Part shown: positions 33,420 to 44,161 of the stretch, piece by piece
How the letters are laid out: each line of letters opens with the position of its first letter
Position numbering within the stretch: position 1 is the first letter of the stretch
DNA from: Blepharisma japonicum
Taxonomy: Eukaryota; Ciliophora; Heterotrichea; Heterotrichida; Blepharismidae
Assembly (NCBI GenBank): GCA_949751835.1
Contig: CATKHK010000102.1
Location: 1 to 64,000, forward strand
DNA: 64,000 nt
Direction: 5' to 3'
Translations under genes and position numbers: made by a program
Notes under the pieces: generated by a model
What the model was told of the DNA's origin: nothing
Database searches by the model: none
Seen by the model: the letters and a program-made list of their open reading frames with translations, nothing else

Positions 33420-34106
33420 ATGTCATTTGAAGACGAAGGGTTTACAGATATATTGAAAAGTAAGAGCTATTAAGTTGTATTAATTGGTCCTTCAAATGCT
33501 GGAAAAACTGCGTTGGTTTATCGATATGTGCTTGATGAGCTACCGCCAGGATTAACGTCAACAATAGGGGTAGAATTTACAAAAAAAACCATAAAAGATC
33601 CTTTGACAAGCCAAAAACTTCAGCTTCATATATGAGATACGGCAGGACAGGAAAAATATAAAAGTGTGACAAAGCATTATTATAGAGGCGCTGATGCCTG
33701 CTTGCTTATTTATGATATTTCAAGCCGGAAATCTTTTGAGGAGATTCCTAAGTGGCTTGAAGAAGTAAAAGAAAACGTCCCGGAAGACTGCATAATTTGC
33801 TTACTAGCAAATAAAGGCGACTTAGAAATTACTGGACATCGAGTAATCAGCAGAGAAGAAGGCCAACGATTCGCTAATAAAAATAATTTAGGATATCAAG
33901 AAACTTCAGCATTTTGGGTCAAAGACACAAATCTAAGCCAAGATAGCGTCCAAGGAGGAATTGAAAAAGTCTATGAAGTCATCATAGGTAAAATCACCAG
34001 CAAGCACCTAAAAGACAGTAAATCCACAGTCCCGCCTCCAGATAAGTTAACAACTGACCTTAAAAAACTGTGTAACCCGAAGACCAAAAGGGTCTGCAAA
34101 TGCTAA
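33420..34106 (+). CDS. Rab-family small GTPase
   Basis: Removal of a 15-nt intron (GTAAGAGCTATTAAG, 33460-33474) joins ..TDILK to IVLIGPSNAGKT and gives 223 residues. G1 is GPSNAGKT (18-25), switch I carries STIGVEF, switch II is WDTAGQEKYKS with Trp coded by TGA, G4 is NKGD and G5 is ETSAF. The chain ends KRVCKC, a CxC geranylgeranylation motif for membrane attachment. RabF-type sequences (IGVEF, KLQLHIWDTAGQEKY, YYRGADACLLIYD) place it in the Rab family. Subfamily is not clear; the region after YRGA is Rab2/4/14-like. It regulates vesicle targeting. Confidence 0.93.
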
Positions 34107-34180
34107 TTAACTAAAATTCCACGACCAAAATGGTTTTTAATTGCTAAATAATTAATAATTCACAAGTAATTTCTGTTATT

Positions 34181-35782
34181 ATGAAGCCGATTTTAAATAA
34201 AGGACGCTTTCAAAAGAATTTTTCTTTTACAAAACTTGACAGCTCTCTACCTTCGTTAAACTCCAGTTTTTCATCAAATAAATACACAGAGCATGAAGCT
34301 GTTGACCACATAAAATTTCTTTCCAAAAGAATCCAAGATCTCGAGTACATAATTTCTTCAAAAAATCAAGAAATCCACAAGCTCGAAATGATAAATAAGC
34401 AGGTTATAAGCAATCTCAATAAAAGAGATGAGGTCATAGCTTCAGCATTATTTGAAAACCGAAAGCTAAAAGAAACCATCCAATGATGCCAAAGGATCAT
34501 GAACCAGACCCAAAAATCCCAAGAAACATTGCAGTCAGTCTCTACAAACCCAGGCTCAGAACAATCACAAAGCAATTTTGGAAGAAAGCAGAATAAATCT
34601 CATCATCTGACTTTAAAACGGGCTGAAACTATAAAACCTGAAGAAGAAAACAATATCAGGAAATTCATGCAGGAATGGAATGATGACCACGCTTTATTTA
34701 TTGAAAAATTTTTTGGGTTGGAGGTTCCAGCGCAAAGAGATGTGATAGGATATCTATTGAGGAAAAAATCAGAATTTGTGAAGCTTGTGAATTTGTCGCT
34801 GAAGCTGAAGCGACTTTTTAAGACTTTTAGGAAATTTTGTAATTCTGAGCTATTTGATGAGCTAACAGACTCATTTATAGTGGAAACTAAAGAAGTTTTG
34901 GACTGCGACAAGGCGATTGTATATGTCGTGGATGAATTAAATAGAGAACTATGGACAAAATCAGCGAAAAATGAAAGGCCGAAAAGGGTGAGGATTCCAA
35001 TTGACAGAGGAATTGCAGGGTTCTGTGTAATGACTGGGGCGAGCGTGAATACAATGGATGCTTACAAGGATGCGAGATTTGACAATTCTTTGGATATTGA
35101 AGACAATTATAAAACAAGGTCGATTTTAGCGATTCCTATAAGAGATAATGAGGAAACTGTGATTGGTGTGATAGAAGCAATTAATAAAAACGAAGGAATT
35201 TTTACACCTGATGATGAAGCCTTGTTTGAGCTAATTTCTGCCCATTATTCTACTGTCTTACAAAGAGTTGTAAGAAATGAAACATTGATTTTGTCTTTGG
35301 CAAGGCTCAAAGTAGCTTTAGAAGTATTTGTTGATATAAGCAGGTCCGAAAATATTCTTGATTTAAACAGAAGCTTGCAAAATGAATCGAAAAAGATTAT
35401 GAACACCGACATAGCTTATTTCTATCACATCGAAAATAAATGCTTATGCCGAGTAATTGACGGAAAAGTCAAAAAATTCCCGATTGAGATGGGATTAGCT
35501 GGGAAATGCGCACGCGATAAATGCTTGATTAGTATTACAGATGCTTATAATAATCCAAATTTTAACGGAAAGGTTGATATCGATACAACTTTACCTGTAC
35601 TTTGTATGCCTGTAAAAAATGAAAGTGGAGATGTTCTAGCTGTGGTTGAAATTTTAAATAATAAAACTGTAAGAGTCCAAGCATCAGTGGGTGAGTCAAA
35701 GCTTAACCACACTGATAATGAAATTTTTGAATATTTTCAGAAAATTCTTTGCATTTATTTGCCCCGATTTTTAACAAAATAA
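34181..35782 (+). CDS. Tandem GAF-domain protein
   Basis: 533 residues, with one TGA read as Trp (TIQWCQRIMNQ) joining a coiled-coil N terminus (VDHIKFLSKRIQDLEYIISS) to the rest. Residues about 230-375 form a GAF domain of the cyclic-nucleotide-phosphodiesterase/cyclase type, with the motif NK-x6-F-x3-DE (NKNEGIFTPDDE, about 337-348). That NKFDE signature supports cyclic nucleotide binding. A second GAF follows at about 385-530 (SLQNESKKIMNTDIAYFYHI, IEMGLAGKCARDKCLISITD, CMPVKNESGDVLAVVEILNN). No phosphodiesterase, cyclase or kinase domain is attached and the protein ends shortly after GAF-B. It may be a regulatory subunit or a cyclic-nucleotide sensor; ciliates have many stand-alone tandem-GAF proteins. 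Confidence 0.85.
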
Positions 35783-35938
35783 AATCGATTTTTTTCTTAG
35801 AAAAATACGAGAAAACATTGCATTAGCTAACAGTTCATATAATAATCTTTTCAAAAACATAAAATAGTTCTGATTCCTCTACAAATATTTCTTTCAAAAA
35901 GGAGTATTTATTTTTTTAGAAGCTATTATTTATACAAA

Positions 35939-36535
35939 ATGTCAATCAAAGATGCAGAAGTTGAGACTGAACAGCGACAAAAAATAATTATTTACAGAAA
36001 TATACGACACTCTTCCAAATCTCAGGATTTTAATAATTTAATCAACCAAAACCAAATTTCCCTGCATGTATCTTCTTTAAGTTTATATGAAGATCAATTT
36101 TCTACTTTACCTCCCATTCAAAATACTTCTATCTGCAACGAAGTCAAACGAGCCAATCGAAGCATCCAATGCTGCTCTAACGCAAGTCCGTTTCGTACTA
36201 TAAATCTTCTATCAAAACAGTCATCCTCCCACTCAACCAGAAGAATTAACCCTAAATGTCCTACACTCTCCTACGGATCAGTTGTCAACATAAACGACAG
36301 AACAATCGGTGAATCCCCTCTCAAGCGAGTTGTGGAGTCTTTCCAATTTCCTGTTCATATTGGAGATGACCCTGTAAGGGATATAAAATTCAAAAAAACA
36401 CTAAACCGAGTTTCTATTAGAAATCGGCAGCTAGGCTATTTTAAGAAAAAAATAACAAACAGAGTCTTGACCTCAGAAACACGCAAAAGACTTGTAATTA
36501 ACCTATATAATCCTACAAAAGTAGGAACTTATTAG
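35939..36535 (+). CDS. Hypothetical basic protein
   Basis: 198 residues, open from ATG to TAG with no TGA and no intron. The protein is Ser/Arg/Asn-rich and probably disordered ([40 protein letters not shown]). No membrane segment or catalytic motif is visible. Its stop is only 17 nt before the ATG of the ARL1 gene on the same strand, so part of the ARL1 promoter may lie inside it. Family not recognised. Confidence 0.65.
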   Translation: MSIKDAEVETEQRQKIIIYRNIRHSSKSQDFNNLINQNQISLHVSSLSLYEDQFSTLPPIQNTSICNEVKRANRSIQCCSNASPFRTINLLSKQSSSHSTRRINPKCPTLSYGSVVNINDRTIGESPLKRVVESFQFPVHIGDDPVRDIKFKKTLNRVSIRNRQLGYFKKKITNRVLTSETRKRLVINLYNPTKVGTY

Positions 36536-36552
36536 GAATTAATATAAAAATT

Positions 36553-37125
36553 ATGGGAATCATTTTCTCTCGGGTTTTTTCTGTGCTATTCGGTAAGGGA
36601 GAAGTCCGAATCCTGATTCTCGGCCTTGATAACGCAGGGAAGACTACAATTTTGCACAAACTCCAATTGAGCCCAATTACTGAGACAATTCCAAGTAACT
36701 CATAAGCAGCGATGTCTTTTAATGTAGAGTCTGTGACTTATCAAAATATCAAGCTGCAAGTCTGAGATTTAGGAGGCCAAGGCACAATCAGGCCTTATTG
36801 GCGCTGCTACTACCCCAATACAAATGCAGTTGTATACGTCGTGGACTGTGCTGATAGGGAAAGGATCGATATTTCGAAGCAAGAAATGATGTCAATGCTA
36901 CAAGAAGAAGACCTCGCTGGGATCCCTTTATTAGTTTTTGCAAACAAGCAAGATATAGCAGGTGCTATGAGTGATGCTGAATTAAGTGACAGAATGGGCC
37001 TCATCAATATTAGGAATAGACAGTGGAGACTCTGCCCATCAGTTGCGAAAAAAGGGATAGGAATCTCTGAAGGCTTTGATTGGTAATTTTTATGTAGACT
37101 GGTAAATATAATAAAAAGTCAATAG
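36553..37125 (+). CDS. ARL1: ARF-like GTPase ARL1
   Basis: Two 15-nt introns restore the ARL1 frame. GTAACTCATAAGCAG (36695-36709) joins ETIP to T-MSFNVE. GTAATTTTTATGTAG (37083-37097) joins ISEGFDW to LVNIIKSQ and a TAG. The 180-residue product has Gly2 for myristoylation, G1 GLDNAGKT (24-31), switch [22 protein letters not shown] with Trp coded by TGA, and G4 NKQD. [12 protein letters not shown] is an ARL1 hallmark. ARL1 works at the trans-Golgi, recruiting GRIP-domain golgins. The second intron splits a codon TG|A, which becomes a UGA Trp only after splicing. Ignoring it would end the protein nine residues early at TGG TAA. Confidence 0.93.
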
Positions 37126-37141
37126 ATTTACATTAAGTAGA

Positions 37142-38383
37142 CTAAAATAAATTACATAAGCAACTGGTTTCTCTTGCGACAGCCACGTGCTCATGGGACT
37201 GGCTGTTTTCAAATTTCAGTGAAAATTGGCTGAACACTGGTTTGTGGTCTGAGTGGATTTGCTGCATTATAGCATCATAAGAATGCTGCTTCAAAATCTC
37301 ATTTTTCTGCTTATATAGGATTCGGTCTGTTCAAGCTGGGATTCGTTGCTTTTTTGAACTGTCATAGCGGCTGCTGAATCTGTCAAATCGGTACGTGGGA
37401 GCAAATAAGATGGCTCCTTCTTGGTACCCTTCAGGGACTTTCTGTGAATTTATTTGCTCAATTAATTGGTCTGATCTCAATAAAGGCTCGACCATGTATT
37501 CGTCCACTAATAGCTCCACTGCTTCTCTGGGGCCGTTAATTCGGTAATTTAAGTCGCCGGCTAAAATTGTGCAGTCATTTCTGTCTGAAATATAACCGTG
37601 CTTAGGGAGGTAGCTAGGCAAAGATAACTCTTTTTCAATTCTGAGGAAATCATTGTTCCTTTTGCTAATTGCGCTGAATCCTGCTGCGAAATGGCAGCCA
37701 ATGGCAGCTATTTTTGTATTTCCAAGTCTGAAAGTTATGCAAATTCCGCCTTTATTGGCTATAACATTACCCAAACCAGTCGTTACATCGTCAACTTCTG
37801 CACAGTTAATTAATTTCCTAATAGATTTGTGTACAAAAACTACCAGGTGTAAAGCTCCTAAGTCTTTAGCTTTTAAAATCATATATTCAGCCCCTAAGGT
37901 CTGGCTTAGTTTTTCTTCCCATTTCTTTTTGGATGATATTATAAGAGAAGTTCCAATAGATCTCATGCATTCTTGCACTGATACAATGTAAATATGATGA
38001 TGTATATCACTTCTTAGTATATCTCCAATCTCACTTGGTGGCTCTTTCCCATTCATATTCCAAGTGACTACTAGCATTCTGATTTTCGATTTTGCGTTAG
38101 GATCAGGAAGAGCTTTGCCTTGCCATTTTCAAATAGGCACCCTGTCGACCCATTTTTCAAATGATCCCATAATGGTATGTGAACGTGGGGTTCCTTGCTC
38201 GATTAAAAGTCGCATGCTCTCTTTTTCATCTTTTGTGAAAGCATCGCTGACAGCAGCTTCAGGGATGTCTTCACTATTATTTGATATATCTGAAGCACTG
38301 CTTTTATAGTCCTCTATTTTCGCTTGGAGATTTTCTGCGTCTGTTGTATTGCTGGAGGTTATAAGTGGAACAATAAGACTCAT
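37142..38383 (-). CDS. Inositol-polyphosphate 5-phosphatase
   Basis: 413 residues with TGA Trp in PIWKWQGKA and in the catalytic PAWTDRIL. The catalytic core shows the endonuclease/exonuclease/phosphatase fold motifs in order: VVTWNMNG (about 104-111), VQECMRS, NKGGICITFRLGNTKIAAIG, CHFAAG, GDLNYRI, FAPTYRFD, PAWTDRIL and SDHKPVFSQF. These remove the 5-phosphate of inositol phosphates or phosphoinositides. The N-terminal 100 residues are acidic and Ser-rich without a domain, and there is no CAAX box or SH2/Sac1 domain, so substrate and location are open. TAG (37142-37144) ends the gene, 17 nt beyond the convergent ARL1 stop. Confidence 0.92.
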
Positions 38384-38518
38384 TTTTTATGGTTTTTTGA
38401 ATAAAACTTATAGGAGACTGGCCAGTTTTAGGGGAAGTTATGTCTGGAGAGCAAATTTAAAAGAAAATCTGAGGGAAAAGGAAGATTAATTTTTGGAAAT
38501 TAATATGAAGTTATAAAG

Positions 38519-38971
38519 TTATGAATAGTCATGCTCATAATTCCATCAAAAAGATTTTGGACTTCTCCCAGCAGCGGCACTTGTAAACCATTGATCGTTA
38601 GCTGGTCTCGCTTTATAGGTAGCATTTGAGATCATTGTTAAAAGGCTCAAAATGATGGAGTTTACAGTCATCGCTGGGGTTCAATCTTCATAGAGAACTG
38701 ACATGCAAATGTATCCGTTTGAGTATATATGTTCATGCTGTGGGGAATTTCCTCGAAATACTACATCTGGCGCTATATTGGGGTACTGGTCTGTAAACTT
38801 AAACTCAAGGGTGTAGTCTTCGCCTGCATATATAGTTCCTTCAACGCATTTGAAACTTACATGCCAGGTCATTTCACTTTCATCTGGGATTTCAAGACGA
38901 TAATAATCGGAGTGAGTAGATAAAATATCTTGCTTTTCTTTCTGGAGGCGTGTTAGAGCTAAACTTACCAT
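38519..38971 (-). CDS. UBE2W: Ubiquitin-conjugating enzyme E2, UBE2W type
   Basis: 150 residues, with TGA read as Trp in LYEDWTPAMTV and near the C terminus (SFWWNYEHD). The UBC core has catalytic Cys89 in HIYSNGYICMSVLYEDW, matching UBE2W (HVYSNGHICLSILTEDWSPA) better than other E2s. UBE2W also lacks the normal HPN motif and ends in a WW-x-H-D stretch, as here. UBE2W attaches ubiquitin to the alpha-amino group of disordered N termini. N-terminal MVSLALTRLQKEKQDI is the usual first helix. ATG 38971 is the first Met in the frame. Confidence 0.92.
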
Positions 38972-39920
38972 AAGGTTATTTGTAGAATTATGGTGATTCT
39001 ATGTTGAAATATGTCTTATCCAAATTATCATACTTAAAAATATTGCAATTTGCGAATTAGCCCTGCGAGCATTAACACTGGACTTTTTATTATTTCTAAT
39101 TTACATAATTATGCCTAAATAATGAGAAGTAAATATCAAACTCATTTTTAAAAGTAATAGAGTGTTGAAAAATATATTTATGCAAAAAAATAAAATCAAA
39201 TGATATTTTGAATCAAAGACTTCCGAAAAGAAAGAAAAAAATTTAGAACCTAGTGCCTGCAAAAATTATTTGAGAAAACACCAATTGATTTTTGAAAAAA
39301 AGGGAATTCATGTTGCTTATGATAAATGTGCGTAAATTTTGATGTTTTAAATATAAGTCGCAAGAATTCTCCTAATTCAATAAATAGATTTGTACTGTTC
39401 TAGTTGAGGTTTAAGCAAACATAGGCCAAAAAACGATATAGCGCATAAATACGTTATCAAGCCAATCAACCATATAAGGTATAATGTTAAGGGGGAAAGT
39501 AAAGTGAAGCTGCACATTGCAGAAGGCTTCAATAAATTTTGTGATACTTTTGAAAAAAAGATTATTGCTGAGCATAATAGGTAGATAGATTGACCCTCCT
39601 GGCAACAGTTTATTAAATTTTAAAATCAGCTATACACTACTTTTTATTAAAGTATATTACTTTCAAGCTGGAAGCATGGAGTATGATAATTGTCATGAGA
39701 TTGATTTAATGACGTTCTATAATTAGACTAAAAGACTGCAGCTAGTCAAAGTAAATTTTTTGTGCATGTTTTATATAATTTTTATTTTATCACAAGAGAT
39801 AGATCATTCTATGCATTTCTTATTTTATAATTTGCTTGAATCTATCTGAATTCTATTAGAAAATCGAATAAAAGACTGCATCAATAAGTTATTCTTAATG
39901 TTTATTTTAAATATTACTCA
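38972..39920. other. Long AT-rich spacer
   Basis: About 950 nt between the E2 promoter and the 3' end of the first GTPase-Hsp20 gene. A 64-residue minus-strand frame at 39411-39605 (MPGGSIYLPIMLSNNLFFKS) is hydrophobic but shows no family and is likely chance. Nothing else is recognised. Confidence 0.5.
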
Positions 39921-41663
39921 TTAGCTGCACTCATCTTTCTTATAAATAATCGTAAGCACTCCATCTTTGACTTCGTACGAATACCATTCCCTTTTATATT
40001 CTTCTGGAATTTTAAAAGAAACCTCAAATTCCCCATATTTTCTTTCCGACTTTACCGTCCTATAATTTTCTTGCACAACCGGCCTTTTCTTATTCCCATG
40101 AATTATTGTTGTAGAAAATTTTCTTTTTATCGTAATGTCATCATTTGTAAGCCCTGGAACGTCCATAAAAATCTTATAGTCTCCATCCTCTACAATTTCA
40201 GTTAAGGGAATAAAGCTATCTGGCCTCGTTATTATAAAAGCGCTAGACTCAATCTGATTTAAATTTATGTTGTCCTGTGTTGACATGCTGCATTTTATAA
40301 CTTTTTTAAGTCTCTCAGTGGTGTCTTCTAGTTTTACGCAAGTTTGCGTGTTATAATAATGCCTCAATTTCAGCTGAATATTGTCAACTACAGATCTGAC
40401 AATCGAGCCAGATTTATTGAGTGGTACGAAAATAGTTTTAAGCCAATATTTCAATAAAGAAAAGGACCAAGGATTTATTTCACCACCTAGCTCACAATTG
40501 GCATTGGCCAAACAGACATGCCGAGTAAACTCAGTTTTGAACCAAAGCACGTCTTTTTCTTTGAGTTCACCTGTTTTGGATGGTGCCGCTACACGGGTAG
40601 TTTGTGAGCTGCAGCCATTTCCTGGGTAAATTTGTGTTACTTGATATCTTCATAGTTCTTCAATTTCTGATTTGTCAGTGACATCTTTAAAATTGTGGAC
40701 AACGATCACTTCTTTAAAACGATTTTTCATTGAGTTTTGCAAACTTCGTGTAATTTTGTCCAGAAACCTTTGGTCAAGGGAGGTAAAATCGTTGACCACA
40801 CATATGAAATAGTCAGAAAGTTCAAAAACTGTGTCTAAAATGAAGTTTTCTGCCTGCTCTTTTAGCGTGATGGAGTTTTCATTTTCGATTTTTACAGGCG
40901 AATATGATCCTGCAGTATCTAGCAAAATTAGTTTAGTTCCACCATCCATTACCGCGTGTTTAAATGATAAGCCTTTTGTGTGAACTTTTTTGCTGGAGGG
41001 GAGTTTTGTTTCTGTCAATTTATTGAGGATAAAAGTTTTTCCTTTATCATAGAGCCCGACAATAGCAACCACAGCTCCATTTCAAGCGCCTTGAAAATTA
41101 TTGACGCTACTTGCAAAGCTTGAGCTGCTTCCTGGTGTTTCCTCAAGGTTTTGCTGAACCTTGTACTCTTCTTCTAAAGTATTATAAAAGCTCTCAGAGT
41201 ATTCTACTTCTCACCCTTTTTTTCCTTTTTCACTAATATCGCTAATGAGTCCTATATCAACGATGCAGTCATATTCAGACTCTTGAAATGGGGCACATAA
41301 AAGACTACTTCCTTCTGCGAAAAGAGTATTAGAAACTTTTCCTGTCAGGTTTCCTGGAAACTCAACTCCTTTATAATTAGGATTTTTTCATTCCTCTTCT
41401 TTAACCTTTTCTTGATTTTCATCAGAAGATTTTTGAACTAGCCCGGCCCTTTGAGGGCTACTGACGGATCTTACTTCTTCATCCTCAATTTCTTGATCTT
41501 GTAGAAATTTTTGTTGAGGCCAGTGTCGTCGGGGAGCATTTTTATTTTCGCATCCTTCTTTGTCTAAGTCTGATTCATATGAAATGTCTTCAGACCTTTT
41601 ATTTAAAATATATTGGTTTTGACTGCCGTTGTTTCTGGATTTTGGGAAGAGGTAATTCGACAT
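39921..41663 (-). CDS. GTPase-Hsp20 fusion protein, copy 1
   Basis: 580 residues, no intron, with TGA read as Trp at several sites (for example EEEWKNPNYKG, GKKGWEVEY, QGAWNGAVV, EELWRYQV). Order: charged, disordered N terminus (1-120); a conserved pre-G segment (YDCIVDIGLISDISE, ESFYNTLEEEY); a P-loop GTPase with G1 GLYDKGKT (203-210), G3 DTAG (249-252) and a G4-like HNFKD (323-327); a helical region; and an alpha-crystallin domain (about 490-578: DYKIFMDVPGLTNDDITIKR, YGEFEVSFKIPEEYKREW, DGVLTIIYKK). G1 GLYxxGKTFxLNKL resembles guanylate-binding and atlastin GTPases (GLYRTGKSYLMNKL). Most diverged of the five: GKKGWEVEYSE replaces the GKGWPI-F motif. Nucleotide-driven chaperone action is an inference. 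Confidence 0.88.
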
Positions 41664-42679
41664 TTATTACTATGATCAATTATTCTATAAAATTCGCAAA
41701 AATGAGGAAAGTAAAGAAATGTCAGAATCGCTAATCAGCTATGCACATTGAGCTATTGATAATTGTTAAAATATCTTAATTTATAAAGTGAATTATCTTT
41801 TTAATACCATTAAAATCCAATCATAATTATATCTATTTGTTGGCATAAAGGAAAAAAAGCGTTATTATCTACTTTATAAAGAAAAGAAAGTAAAAATTGC
41901 ATATTTTTGCAATGGTAATTATATATGCCAAATAAAAAATTAATAATTAATGATTTGATAATTTTAACTCATTGAAACTAAATCATAATTTACAATGGAA
42001 AATGCATTAAATTTACCAATCAATTTTGATTTTTCCCCAATTGTAATAAAATAATATTCTCTGCCAAAAATCACTCTTGATAATTTTAAAGGGTCTCTTC
42101 TCTCATTATATAATTTATAAACTTAAAAAATTCAATAATGAAAAAATTGTTATGTATAATATCATAAGTAATATGACTTCCTCACAAAATTCTTAGGCCA
42201 GCAATACAAAAGAAATATAAAATTTATTCACATTACCTATAAAAAATATAATGCAGTGCATCAACTTTTGAGTCTCTGGGGTTAGAGTAATCCTCCACAT
42301 CTTAGGGAAATTTTCCAAAGGTGAAATCACAGACGTTCGAGAATTCACATGTGCAGATTTTTCTAAAATGTGGATGGTGACTTCATATGCTGGGAAACTC
42401 AAAAAATTAACCAAGATAGTATATTATCTTACATTATAGATCATGCTCACTCTTTTTATATTTTTTTCTTAAAAAATTGCTTTATTTCAGTTTATTGAAT
42501 AAAATAAAAGTCTTTCTATTAATATATTCCTTATGATTTTGTTTGAAATCAATTAATATTAAAATGCCTTCATTCTCAAAACTTGTATTTTTTGAATTAA
42601 ACAAACAAAAAAATTATCTTAAATTCTAATTATAAAGTAAAATATGGGGAGAAACCAAAAGGACACTTTCTGAAATAAA
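41664..42679. other. AT-rich spacer between divergent genes
   Basis: About 1 kb separating the first GTPase-Hsp20 gene (minus) from the propeller gene (plus). No frame on either strand carries a recognisable motif and no further GTPase-Hsp20 remnant was seen. Confidence 0.5.
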
Positions 42680-43576
42680 ATGAAGCCTAACAAAGTAATG
42701 TTTAAACCAAAACATAAAGACTCAAAATATATTTCGATCTCAAAATACAAAGCTCTCAAAGCGGTTCCAAAAAGAAAGAAAAAAGAAACTATTTTTAAAA
42801 TCCCACCTCTATTAAAATCAGTGAGAGAAAACGTAAATAAATGCTTACAGACTAATGAGAAATTTGTTGTAGGTTGTGATGGAAGAATTGCAAGCATAAA
42901 TCTTGATACTATGGAGGAAAGCCACATAGAATTTTGCAGAGATAGCAAGATAGCTTTATGCCAAATTCCAGATCAAAAGTATTTTTGCATTGATAATTCA
43001 AAAAATTTGTCGTTTCTTATCGATCAAAATCTGTCTATTTCTCAAGTAAAAAATATCAAGCCAAAAATATTTAGCTCAGTTTTATATCTTGATGGACTAA
43101 TTTACGCTTTTGATATAGTCAAATCTATAGAGACATATAATTTGAAGGAAAGTAAATGAAGAAAAGTTGTTAGTGCTACAGAAGGATTTACTAGTGAAAT
43201 CACCTCTTCTATTGGCTTTGAGGGAAAAATTATTACTGCTCATTGTTGAGGAAGAAAATTAATGGTTTTTGATCCTTTCAGTAATAGTTTATCAAGTATA
43301 TTAGAAACTGAGCTTCCCTTAAATATATCTCTTTTTGTTGCGGAAAATAAATTGTATTGCATTCAAGCCGGATATAGTGTCTTTGAAAGCCAAAAAAGGG
43401 ACTGCTTTCAATGGAACTGCATAGGCAAAAATAGCATTCCTGTTCAAATTTTTGGGTTATCAGGGTATTCTTTATATAATGACTGAATATATTTTGTGGG
43501 CTATCTATGCGGCTTATTTTTGTATAAATTTAATTTGAAAAGCCGTGAAATAATTTACGTTGATAAAATTTTTTAA
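42680..43576 (+). CDS. Divergent kelch-like beta-propeller protein
   Basis: 298 residues, with TGA as Trp in ESKWRKVVS, AHCWGRKLM and YNDWIYFVG. A basic N terminus (about 50 residues, KAVPKRKKKETIFKIPP) is followed by repeating blade-like segments (VVGCDGRIASINLDTMEESH, SVLYLDGLIYAFDIVKSIET, KIITAHCWGRKLMVFDPFSN, WIYFVGYLCGLFLYKFNLKS). Blade spacing is like the kelch-type proteins at 17.5 and 22.9 kb, but the GG doublet is missing in most blades. The zinc-binding and coiled-coil parts are absent. It sits in opposite orientation between copies 1 and 2 of the GTPase-Hsp20 array. Function unknown. Confidence 0.75.
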
Positions 43577-44161
43577 ACATATTAGCATCGATCAATAAAT
43601 TTAAAAAGAATTTTAATATAGTTTGACTTTATATTCAGAGAGTTATTTAAACTTACTTTAATGCTATATTAGTTTTTTAAATAATCTTTAGGCAATTTAA
43701 CTTAATTTTTATAAGGCTATTTTTCTTTCATGAATGATTATTGATTCAGCCTAATTGGTATAATGGCTCATTATACCAGAAATTTATTCTATAGCTTTAA
43801 TAAAATGAAATGCTCTAAGTCTTCCCCATTTCCTAATATCGAGCTTCTTTTTGTAAATTTTAATGGCGAACCTTCAAATATTCAATAAAATGGTTAATAG
43901 CTCTTAGCTGTCTATATTTCTCTGCTGATTGTCCTGACGCATTTTTCTCATTAATCTGATATACTCACCTGTATAGACCCCTTTTACTGTTTATTTCTGA
44001 ATAGAAAAATAAAGTAGCAAATATGATAAATCGAGTTTTATAATCCCAAAAAAGAACTTTCAAAACTAGTTGGAATTTTTTTTGTTGACCATGGATAAAT
44101 TAGCGCTACATTAGGTCTAGACTTATAAATTTGCTTATTTTATTTAAATGCGTTAATTAGC
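43577..44161. other. Spacer
   Basis: About 585 nt of AT-rich DNA between two convergent genes. A weak tRNA-like stretch (CCTAATTGGTATAATGG near 43750) lacks a matching acceptor stem and T-loop. Nothing else is seen. Confidence 0.45.

Noticed and set aside
39411-39605. A 64-residue hydrophobic minus-strand frame
   Set aside because: No TGA Trp use, no family, no conserved context; likely chance in a spacer.
43735-43800. A tRNA-like stretch (CCTAATTGGTATAATGG)
   Set aside because: Only a D-arm-like part is present; no acceptor stem, anticodon arm or T-loop can be folded by eye.
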